Shown here in pieces: positions 7,551 to 14,417 of a stretch of DNA of 32,226 nucleotides. The DNA comes from CAZTHL01 sp964613585. GTDB taxonomy: Bacteria > Pseudomonadota > Alphaproteobacteria > DSM-16000 > Inquilinaceae. Below the pieces are notes generated by a model that saw only the letters and a program-made list of their open reading frames with translations, was not told where the DNA came from and ran no database searches. The number at the start of each line of letters is the position of its first letter. Position 1 is the first letter of the stretch. Made by a program: the position numbers and the translations under genes. The stretch is taken from contig CAZTHL010000043.1 in assembly GCA_964613585.1 (NCBI GenBank), forward strand, positions 1 to 32,226, read 5' to 3'.

Positions 7551-8531
7551 ATGCACAAGAGGGCAATTGTCCATCAGTTTGGCGTGGCGAGTGAGGTGGT
7601 CCGGCTCGAGCGCCATCGCCCCGGACCCCTGGCGCCCGACAGCGTCCGGATTCGCATGACGTCCCGGTCGATCAATCCCTCGGACCTGATCACGATCTCG
7701 GGAGCCTACGACTCCCGAACTCCCTTGCCCTTCATCCCGGGCTTCGAAGGGGTCGGCGTTGTCGAGGCGGTAGGGCATGAGGTCCGCGGGCTGAGGACAG
7801 GCGCTCGGGTCGTTCCGATTGGCGCGGCGGGCGCGTGGCAGGACCTCAAGGATTGTCCGGGACCGTGGTGCCTCTCGGTCCCGAGCGGCGTGACCGACGC
7901 GCAGGCGGCCATGAGCTATGTGAATCCGATGACCGCATGGGCCATGGTTCACGACGTGGCACGGGTCCGGCCCGGCATGCGGATCGCCGTCACGGCGGCA
8001 GGCTCCGCGATCGGCCGGATGATCATCGCGCTGGTAAATCAGATCGGGGTGGCGCCGATTGCCTTTGTCCGCAGCGAGAGGGCCGCGCAAAATCTGGCAG
8101 GTCTGTCCGCGGATATCGTTCGGTATACGGATCTCGACGGGTCCGGGTCGCTTGATGAACGCCGGCCGGCCTCCGGCACGGTCGATGTCATGCTCGATTG
8201 TGTCGGCGGTGCGGACGCCCTGGTCCTGTCCCGGTGTCTGCGGCCGCGTGGGACCTTCGTGCATTACGGCCTGTTGTCGGGAGACCCCATACCGTCCGGC
8301 TTCTGGTCAGCCCGGCCCGACATCGACTACGTGATGTTCCACCTGCGCAACTGGGTTCGAGCGGTGCCTCTCGACGAGGTTCATCGCACCTACGCCAAGG
8401 TGGCGTCGCTGATGGCCGACGGGATCATCCAGACCTCGGTGCGCGCCGCCTATCCTCTCCGGCAGGTGACCGACGCCTTGAAGGATGCCCGCTTGGCGTC
8501 CGCGTCCGGAAAGGTGCTCATCACGGAGTGA
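7551..8531 (+). CDS. NADPH-dependent 2-enoyl thioester reductase (MECR/Etr1-like MDR)
   Basis: The 326-residue protein is a zinc-free medium-chain dehydrogenase/reductase. It most resembles mitochondrial 2-enoyl thioester reductases: SINPSDLITISGAY (40-53) matches the NPSD...G-x-Y block with the conserved Tyr (Y53), FEGVGVVEAVG follows, and the cofactor loop is AAGSAIGRMI (149-158) where MECR has AxSxVG. Such enzymes reduce trans-2-enoyl-CoA or -ACP to the saturated acyl thioester, so the direction is synthesis. ATG 7551 starts the conserved N-terminus; an upstream in-frame ATG at 7482 would overlap the thioesterase gene. It is convergent with birA. The quinone-oxidoreductase label often given to such proteins is a possible alternative. 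Confidence 0.85.
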   Translation: MHKRAIVHQFGVASEVVRLERHRPGPLAPDSVRIRMTSRSINPSDLITISGAYDSRTPLPFIPGFEGVGVVEAVGHEVRGLRTGARVVPIGAAGAWQDLKDCPGPWCLSVPSGVTDAQAAMSYVNPMTAWAMVHDVARVRPGMRIAVTAAGSAIGRMIIALVNQIGVAPIAFVRSERAAQNLAGLSADIVRYTDLDGSGSLDERRPASGTVDVMLDCVGGADALVLSRCLRPRGTFVHYGLLSGDPIPSGFWSARPDIDYVMFHLRNWVRAVPLDEVHRTYAKVASLMADGIIQTSVRAAYPLRQVTDALKDARLASASGKVLITE

Positions 8532-8685
8532 GGCCGCCGAGCCGCCGGGAGACGCATCGGCCGGCCCGGGGGCGCGTCCGCCCGCCGTGCTGCCGCCCCG
8601 GCGCGCCGTCGCGAGCCCGGGGCTGACGCCATCGGCTCGCGGGCACACGGCCTGTCCTTTCACGAGCCGGCGCCGGTCCACGGGC

Positions 8686-9420
8686 TCAGGCGCCGACATC
8701 CCCTGCCGCGATCGGCCTCACCTCGCCCTCAGGCAGCTCGAGCAGCAGCAGCCCGGCACCGTTCACGCCCAGGCACCGCCCTCTGACCTGCCGCGTTCGA
8801 GCCTCGTCGAGCGCAACGGTTATCGGCTCCCCAAGCCGCCACAGATGGGCGGTATAGGCGCTCGCGATCGGTGAAAAGCCGTCCCGGGTCCAGCGCTCAA
8901 GGTGCTCAAGCCATCTCTTGGCGATCTGCTCGACAAGAAGCAGTCTCTCAATATCGCAGAACCGTCCCAATGATGTTTTCGGGTACATGACTTCGGCCGG
9001 CTCTGACACGAGATTGATGCCGATCCCAACATAAAGCCCGCGTGAGTCGCGCTCGATCAACGTTCCCGAGATCTTGGCGTCATCGACCAATATGTCGTTT
9101 GGCCACTTGATCCTGACGGGGGCTTGATCCCCGATGAGCGCCTGCAGCACGTCATGGAGCACCAGTCCGGTCATCAGGGCCAAAGTTGATGCTGCCTCGA
9201 TTTCCGGGCGGAGCCTCATCGCCAACGTCATGGCGAGGTTGTTCTCGGGACTGTGCCACACGCGACCAAAGCGTCCGCGCGCTGCCGTTTGACGCGCCGC
9301 GGACACGACGACGGGACCGCCGTCGGTCCTCTCAAGCACGCGCTTCGCCTCGGCATTCGTGCTGTCCAGCACGGGATGATCGTGAAGGGGGATGCTGCGA
9401 TCAGCCGCGCGGATGATCAT
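8686..9420 (-). CDS. birA: Biotin--[acetyl-CoA-carboxylase] ligase, BirA without DNA-binding domain
   Basis: This 244-residue class I biotin protein ligase makes biotinyl-AMP and attaches biotin to the lysine of carboxylase carrier domains. Motifs seen are DSTNAEAK (19-26), the ATP/biotin loop ARGRFGRVW (47-55), KWPNDILV (105-112), the catalytic Lys in AKISGTLIE (K116) and GIGINL (132-137). The C-terminal SH3-like domain is present. There is no N-terminal helix-turn-helix, so it is not expected to be a repressor. The loop normally reads GRGRxG; the first Gly (G115 in E. coli BirA) is Ala here. Its place next to biotin import suggests it serves salvaged biotin; a second housekeeping birA elsewhere in the genome is likely but not visible. 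Confidence 0.93.
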   Translation of the reverse strand: MIIRAADRSIPLHDHPVLDSTNAEAKRVLERTDGGPVVVSAARQTAARGRFGRVWHSPENNLAMTLAMRLRPEIEAASTLALMTGLVLHDVLQALIGDQAPVRIKWPNDILVDDAKISGTLIERDSRGLYVGIGINLVSEPAEVMYPKTSLGRFCDIERLLLVEQIAKRWLEHLERWTRDGFSPIASAYTAHLWRLGEPITVALDEARTRQVRGRCLGVNGAGLLLLELPEGEVRPIAAGDVGA

Positions 9421-9435
9421 CGTGTGGCGTGGCCC

Positions 9436-9603
9436 TGAACCGCTCCCGGGGTGCGGGAGGCGGCATCAGTCCTACGCGGCCATGGGGCTGATTTCCAGGG
9501 CGTCGTGGAACGCGGCTTCGGCGTCCGCCGGCTGGGCGAAGCCGATGGGCTGAAGCCGGCGACGGTGGTTGAGCCGGTCGACAGTCTCCAGGGTGGCAGG
9601 GGT
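9436..9603 (-). mobile_element. IS3-family insertion sequence remnant (right end)
   Basis: An IS end with only the last part of the transposase remains. The terminal segment from 9436 starts TGAACCGCTCCCGGGG on the + strand, close to the right-end inverted repeat of IS3-family (IS407-like) elements. It lies just after the transposase stop at 9472-9474. The rest of the element is gone. It borders birA by 15 bases and coincides with the change from the lower-GC biotin block to GC-rich DNA. Confidence 0.7.
9472..9603 (-). pseudogene. C-terminal fragment of IS3-family transposase (OrfB)
   Basis: The - strand frame reads LETVDRLNHRRRLQPIG followed by FAQPADAEAAFHDALE and ISPMAA-stop. This is the hallmark C-terminus of IS3-family transposases (consensus about WVDWFNxRRLLxPIGxIPPAEAExxYYxxLE...MAA). 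About 44 residues are left; upstream of 9603 the resemblance stops, so the catalytic DDE domain is deleted. The downstream 220 bases (9604-9825) hold nothing I recognise. Confidence 0.75.
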
Positions 9604-9825
9604 CGACGGCCCCGAGCGGGCGCCATGGCCGGGGCCGGCGGATCGTCCCGGCCCTGCCTTGGGGTTTGGGCGGAGCCCGGCAGCCCTCGGCCGATCGTGG
9701 CTGCCGTGGCCGCGGTCGACAGCCTGCCGGGTGCCGCTGACGCTCCACCGGCCCCGCGCCGGCCCTGCGCCGCCGCACGGTCGCAGGGCCGGAGGCGAAA
9801 GGCGGGCGAAGGAGACGCCGGCCGC

Positions 9826-10725
9826 TCAGCCGGCTCCCTCCGCCAGGAACGGCAGCAGCAGGGCCAGCGTCGCTTCCGGCGCCTCCTCGGCCAGGAAATG
9901 GCCGCAGTCGACCGGCTGGCCGCGCACGTCCTCGGCGAAGCGGCGCCAGATCTGCAGAACGTCGTCATAGGCCCGCCCGACCAGGCCGCGGGCGCCCCAC
10001 AGCGCCAGCGTCGGGCAGGTGACCCGCCGGCCGGCGGCGCGGTCGGCGCGGTCGTGCTCCAGGTCGATGGAGGCGGCGGCCCGGTAGTCCTCGCAGCTGG
10101 CGTGGATCGTCTCCGGCGTGAAGCAGCGGAGATACTCGGCCAGCGCCGCCTCGGTGAAGCCGCCCGCGTCGGCGCTCCAATGGCCGATCTTGCGGCGCAG
10201 GTAGAACGCCGGGTCGTTGCCGATCAGCCGCTCCGGAAAGCCGTCGGCCTGGATCAGGAAAAACCAGTGATAGTAGCCGGTGGCCACCTGCTGATCGACC
10301 ATCTCGAGCACCGCCAGCGTCGGCACGATGTCGAGGACCGCCAGCCGCTCGACCCGCCCGGCATGGTCGAGGGCGAGCCGGTGGGCGACCCGGGCGCCGC
10401 GGTCGTGGCCGACCAAGCGAAACCGCTCGAAGCCCAGGTGCCGCATCAGCCCGACTTGGTCGGCGGCCATGGCGCGCTTGGCATAGGCGGCGTGGGCCGG
10501 GCCGCCCGGCGGTGTGCCCGGCGGCGTGTCGGAATCGCCGTAGCCGCGCAGGTCGGCCGCCACCACCGTGTAGTCCTGGGCCAGGCGGGGCGCCACCTTG
10601 TGCCACATCGCGTGGCATTGCGGATAGCCGTGCAGCAGCAGGAGCGGCGGGCCGCCGCCGCCGATCGCCGCGTTGATCGTCACCTCGCCGGTCGGCACCC
10701 GCTCGTGCCGGAATCCCTCGAACAT
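9826..10725 (-). CDS. Haloacetate (fluoroacetate-type) dehalogenase, alpha/beta hydrolase
   Basis: This 299-residue alpha/beta hydrolase has the complete active-site set of fluoroacetate dehalogenase: nucleophile D108 with R109 and R112 (GHDRGARVAHR), D132 (LDIVPT), H153 and W154 of the halide pocket (YYHWFF), Y214 and the catalytic H276 (CGHFLAEEAP). The spacing follows the Rhodopseudomonas enzyme (D110, R111, R114, D134, H155, W156, Y219, H280). The oxyanion motif HGYPQ is at 32-36. It should hydrolyse haloacetates to glycolate in the cytoplasm; soluble epoxide hydrolases are the nearest alternative but lack the Arg pair. It is divergent from hisS across 112 bases and has no evident functional link to it. 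Its high GC matches the host backbone. Confidence 0.85.
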   Translation of the reverse strand: MFEGFRHERVPTGEVTINAAIGGGGPPLLLLHGYPQCHAMWHKVAPRLAQDYTVVAADLRGYGDSDTPPGTPPGGPAHAAYAKRAMAADQVGLMRHLGFERFRLVGHDRGARVAHRLALDHAGRVERLAVLDIVPTLAVLEMVDQQVATGYYHWFFLIQADGFPERLIGNDPAFYLRRKIGHWSADAGGFTEAALAEYLRCFTPETIHASCEDYRAAASIDLEHDRADRAAGRRVTCPTLALWGARGLVGRAYDDVLQIWRRFAEDVRGQPVDCGHFLAEEAPEATLALLLPFLAEGAG

Positions 10726-10837
10726 CGTCGCCGCCTTTCGTCCTGCGCTGGGAGACCGCCAGGGCCTCGTGCCGATTCCGCCTAGACAGCAGATGGTTTA
10801 GAACCGGTTAACCCAAGAGCACCCCACGGCGTCGATC
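10726..10837. promoter_or_regulatory. Divergent intergenic region dehalogenase / hisS
   Basis: This 112-base stretch must hold the promoters of both genes. It contains the palindrome AACCGGTT at 10802-10809 inside GGTTTAGAACCGGTTAACC. No strong ribosome binding site precedes the hisS start. No T-box or other leader structure was recognised. Confidence 0.4.
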
Positions 10838-12181
10838 ATGGCCGAAGCTTCCATCGTCAAGCCCCGTCCGATCTCCGGCTTTCCGGAGTGGCTGCCGGCC
10901 GAGAAGCTGCTGGAGGAGCGGCTGCTTGCCATCATCCGCGAGGAGTTCGAGCGCTTCGGCTTCACCCCGATCGAGACGCCGGCCGTCGAGCGGCAGGAGG
11001 TGTTGAGCGCCAAGGGTGTGCTCGACAAGGAGATCTACGCGCTGTCCCGGCTGGCGGCGGGCGAGGGCGAGGATCCGGCCACCGATCTGGCGCTGCACTT
11101 CGATCTGACCGTGCCGCTGGCGCGCTACGTGGCGCAGCATTTCGCCCGGCTGACCTTCCCGTTCCGCCGCTATCAGATCCAGAAGGTGTGGCGCGGCGAG
11201 CGGCCGCAGGCCGGCCGCTTTCGCGAGTTCTACCAGTGCGACATCGACGTGGTCGGCAACGGCAGCCTGAGCCCGCTCGCCGATGCCGAGCTGCCGCTGG
11301 TGATCCACGGCATCTTCACCCGCATCGGCATCGGTCCGTTCGTCATCCGCCTCAACAACCGAAAGGTCCTGCAGGGCTTCCTCGAGCATCTGGGCGTGCC
11401 GCCCGAGGGTCGCGGCGCTGCTCTGCGCGCGGTCGACGAGCTCGACAAGGTCGGCGTCGAGGCGGTCCGGGCCGGGCTGGTCGAGCACGCCGGCCTGGAC
11501 GACCGCGCGGCCGGCCGGCTTCTGGACTTCGTCGGCGGGCCGGGCGACCTCGCGGCCTGGCGCGCGCTCGAGGCCGGGCCCTTGTTCGCCCGCGGGGTCG
11601 CCGAGTTGACCGAGCTGGTGGAGGCCATGGCGGCGCTCGGCCTGCCCGATCAGGCCTGGCGGCTCGACCCGTCGATCGCGCGCGGCCTCGACTACTACAC
11701 CGGCACGGTCTACGAGACGGTGCTGGTCGAGCGGCCGGAGATCGGCAGCATCTGCTCCGGCGGCCGCTACGACGACCTCGCCGGCAGCTACATCCGGCAG
11801 AGCCTGCCCGGGGTCGGGGTCTCGATCGGCCTGACCCGGCTGCTTGCCCGGCTGCTCGAGGCCGGTCTCCTCAAGCCGGGCGCGGCCACGCCGGCGCGGG
11901 TGCTGGTCACGGTGATGGACCGCCGGCGGCTGGGCGCGGCGCTGGCCATGGCGGCCGAGCTGCGCGCGGCCGGCATCCCGACCGAGCTGTTCACCGAGGA
12001 GAAGAAACTGGGCCAGCAGCTCAAGCACGCCGATGCCAAGGGATTCGCCGCCGCCATCATCGCCGGCGAGGAGGAGATCGAGCAGGGGCTGGTGCAGGTG
12101 AAGACGCTGGCCACCGGCGAGCAGGCACCGCACCCCCGCGACGGGCTGGTGGCGGCCGTGCGGGCGCTGCTGGAGCGGTAG
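10838..12181 (+). CDS. hisS: Histidine--tRNA ligase
   Basis: HisS charges tRNA-His with histidine in the cytoplasm. The 447-residue class II synthetase shows HFDLTVPLARYV (88-99), motif 2 RYQIQKVWRGERPQAGRFRE (111-130), the histidine-binding signatures RGLDYYTGTVYE and GSICSGGRYDDLAG, motif 3 GVGVSIGLTRL, and a C-terminal anticodon-binding domain from about residue 355 (RVLVTVMD...). Length is close to that of the alphaproteobacterial form, slightly longer than the E. coli enzyme (424). The start is the first in-frame ATG and fits the family N-terminus. The gene stands alone; no hisZ or hisG is nearby. Confidence 0.96.
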   Translation: MAEASIVKPRPISGFPEWLPAEKLLEERLLAIIREEFERFGFTPIETPAVERQEVLSAKGVLDKEIYALSRLAAGEGEDPATDLALHFDLTVPLARYVAQHFARLTFPFRRYQIQKVWRGERPQAGRFREFYQCDIDVVGNGSLSPLADAELPLVIHGIFTRIGIGPFVIRLNNRKVLQGFLEHLGVPPEGRGAALRAVDELDKVGVEAVRAGLVEHAGLDDRAAGRLLDFVGGPGDLAAWRALEAGPLFARGVAELTELVEAMAALGLPDQAWRLDPSIARGLDYYTGTVYETVLVERPEIGSICSGGRYDDLAGSYIRQSLPGVGVSIGLTRLLARLLEAGLLKPGAATPARVLVTVMDRRRLGAALAMAAELRAAGIPTELFTEEKKLGQQLKHADAKGFAAAIIAGEEEIEQGLVQVKTLATGEQAPHPRDGLVAAVRALLER

Positions 12182-12390
12182 GCACGGACAACGCCCCGCG
12201 GGCGACCCTGCCGTCGGCCGGGGAGCGCACCGGCCGCGACCCCAGGGCATGGCCGGCGCCGCATGGTCCGGGTGTCGGCGTCGCGCCCGCTCCCCCCGGC
12301 CCGCGGGCGCCGGCTCCTTGGCTCGACCGGCGGGGCCGGCCTGGCGGCTCGACCGGCGGGGCCTGCCCGGCTCCGCCCGGCGACGCCCGT

Positions 12391-12795
12391 CTACAAGGTC
12401 ATGTGGCGGGCGCGGGCGCCGCGCTCGATGGCCGCGGCGTGCAGGCGGTCGAGGTCGAGGTGGTGGCGCAGCAGCTCGAGCAGCCGCAGCTCCTCCTGGC
12501 TGGCGTGGCCGTCGGCGGCGACCACGTCGCAGGCGATGGCGTAGGCCGTCTCGCGCAGATAGTCCGGCAAGGCGTGGTCGATCGCCTCGAGCGCCTTGCG
12601 CAGGCCGTCATCGTCCTGGAGCAGCTCCATGCACTCGCTGGTGACCGACTGGATGCGGCCATGGTCGAAGGTCCGGAACACCGGCAGGTGGCGGACCATG
12701 TCGCCGATCGTGTCGAGCTCGGAATCCGACATTGAGCCGTCGGCGGCGGAGCAAAGCACCATCGTGTAGATGAGGGCGCCGTGGGGGTCGGTCAT
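12391..12795 (-). CDS. TerB-like (tellurite-resistance-type) acidic protein
   Basis: This 134-residue cytoplasmic protein resembles the TerB / DjlA N-terminal helical family. Two acidic helical repeats are visible: MVLCSAADGSMSDSELDTIG (12-31) and AIACDVVAADGHASQEELRL (87-106), each with the ADG...(S)xxE pattern that binds metal ions in TerB. In between lies a helix with CMELLQDDDGLRKALEAI. I chose ATG 12795, with GGAAGG about a dozen bases upstream; the frame stays open further upstream into 13260 but that part is composition noise. No ter genes are nearby, so tellurite resistance should not be assumed; a membrane-associated stress role is all the family suggests. Confidence 0.8.
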   Translation of the reverse strand: MTDPHGALIYTMVLCSAADGSMSDSELDTIGDMVRHLPVFRTFDHGRIQSVTSECMELLQDDDGLRKALEAIDHALPDYLRETAYAIACDVVAADGHASQEELRLLELLRHHLDLDRLHAAAIERGARARHMTL

Positions 12796-12974
12796 CGCGT
12801 CGGCCTTCCGGTCGGAGCAAGGGATCCGTGCCAAGGCGGTATGCGGGGTGCAAGGCCGCGCCGTCAACCTCGGGCGCGGCCGCGTCCGTGCGCGGGCGCG
12901 CGCGGCCGCGGGACCGGGAGCCGGCGGCAGGCCGACCTGCCCGTTCAATTCCGACTCGGCCGAGCCCCGCCCGT

Positions 12975-13003
12975 CGAAAAGGTCTCTTTGGATATGGTAT
13001 AAG
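12975..13003 (+). promoter_or_regulatory. Possible glgC promoter
   Basis: The stretch is unusually AT-rich for this neighbourhood. TATAAG at 12998-13003 preceded by TATGG resembles an extended -10 element about 70 bases before the glgC start. The matching -35 is weak (GTCGAA around 12973-12978). This is a tentative call. Confidence 0.3.
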
Positions 13004-13072
13004 CCCCTGTCATTTCGGTTCCTCGCCGGCTCACCCCCCTTCCCACGCGCCCCCGTCGAACAGGAGACACCC

Positions 13073-14335
13073 ATGCGGGACGAAGCCAGATACTGGCAGT
13101 TGCCGCGGCGCAGCCTGGCGATCGTCCTCGCCGGCGGCCGGGGCAGCCGGCTGAAGGAGCTGACCGACCACCGGGCGAAGCCGGCGGTGCCGTTCGGCGG
13201 CAAGTTCCGCATCGTCGACTTTGCCCTGTCGAACTGCGTCAACTCGGGCATCCGGCGCATCTACGTGCTGACCCAGTACAAGGCGCACAGCCTGATGCGG
13301 CATCTGCAGCGCGGCTGGAACTTCCTCAACGGCCAAATCAACGAGTTTGTGGAGGCCGTGCCGGCTCAGCAGCGCATCGACGAGTCCATGTGGTACCGCG
13401 GGACGGCGGACGCGATCTGGCAGAACCTCGACATCCTGAGCAGCGAGTCCTTCGATCACGTGGTCGTGCTGGCCGGCGACCATGTCTACAAGATGGACTA
13501 TGCCGCCATGCTGACGGACCATGTCGACAGCGGCGCCGACGTCACCGTCGGCTGCGTCGAGGTGCCGCGGCTGCAGGCGACCGCCTTCGGCGTCATGCAC
13601 GTCGACGACCGGCGGCGCATCGTCGACTTCCTGGAGAAGCCGTCCGATCCGCCCAACATGCCCGGCAAGCCGGACACGGCGCTGGCCAGCATGGGCATCT
13701 ACGTGTTCAACGCCAAGCTGCTGTACGAGCAGCTGCACCGCGACGCCGGCGACCCTCGCTCGGCGCATGACTTCGGCAAGGACATCATCCCGCATCTCAT
13801 CGGCAAGGCCGACGTGCTGGCGCACAGCCTGCGCGACAGCGCCATCTACAACCCGGCCTCCGACGAGGCCTACTGGCGGGACGCCGGCACCATCGACGCC
13901 TACTGGGCGGCCAACCTGGATCTCACCTCGGTCACCCCGGCGCTTGACCTTTACGATCCGGACTGGCCGATTTACACCTATCAGGAGCAGCTGCCGCCGG
14001 CCAAGACCGTGTTCGACGACGACGACCGCCGCGGCCATGCGCTCGACAGCTTGGTCTCGGCCGGCTGCATCATCTCCGGCGGCGCGGTCCGGCGCTCGCT
14101 GCTGTTCAACCAGGTGCGCGTCAACTCGTATTGCGATCTGCGCGAGAGCGTTGTCCTCCCGCAGTGCGACATAGGCCGGCATGCCCGGCTCAGCCGGTGC
14201 GTGGTCGACAAGGGGTGCCGCATCCCCGAGGGCATGGTGGTCGGCGAGGATCCCGAGGACGATGCCCGCCGCTTCAATCGGACCGACAGCGGGATCGTGC
14301 TTATAACCCGCGACATGCTGGCGCGATTGGATTAG
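13073..14335 (+). CDS. glgC: Glucose-1-phosphate adenylyltransferase
   Basis: GlgC makes ADP-glucose from ATP and glucose-1-phosphate, the committed step of bacterial glycogen synthesis. The 420-residue product has the nucleotide-binding loop LAGGRGSRLKELT (19-31), KPAVPFGGKFRIVDFALSNC (36-55), the GTADAIWQN and AGDHVYKMDY signatures, FLEKP for the sugar phosphate, and a C-terminal left-handed beta-helix region with hexapeptide-like repeats (ISGGAVRRSLLF...). ATG 13073 is preceded by AGGAGA at a good distance. It is followed 82 bases later by glgA and is likely co-transcribed with it. Allosteric control by glycolytic intermediates is normal for the family but cannot be read here. Confidence 0.96.
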   Translation: MRDEARYWQLPRRSLAIVLAGGRGSRLKELTDHRAKPAVPFGGKFRIVDFALSNCVNSGIRRIYVLTQYKAHSLMRHLQRGWNFLNGQINEFVEAVPAQQRIDESMWYRGTADAIWQNLDILSSESFDHVVVLAGDHVYKMDYAAMLTDHVDSGADVTVGCVEVPRLQATAFGVMHVDDRRRIVDFLEKPSDPPNMPGKPDTALASMGIYVFNAKLLYEQLHRDAGDPRSAHDFGKDIIPHLIGKADVLAHSLRDSAIYNPASDEAYWRDAGTIDAYWAANLDLTSVTPALDLYDPDWPIYTYQEQLPPAKTVFDDDDRRGHALDSLVSAGCIISGGAVRRSLLFNQVRVNSYCDLRESVVLPQCDIGRHARLSRCVVDKGCRIPEGMVVGEDPEDDARRFNRTDSGIVLITRDMLARLD

Positions 14336-14417
14336 AACCGCACGCGTCCTCAGGCGGCCTCTCCGCCGCTCCTCCTCCCCATCTCCTCTGATCGCCCGGC
14401 CGCGGGACCGGTCGCCC

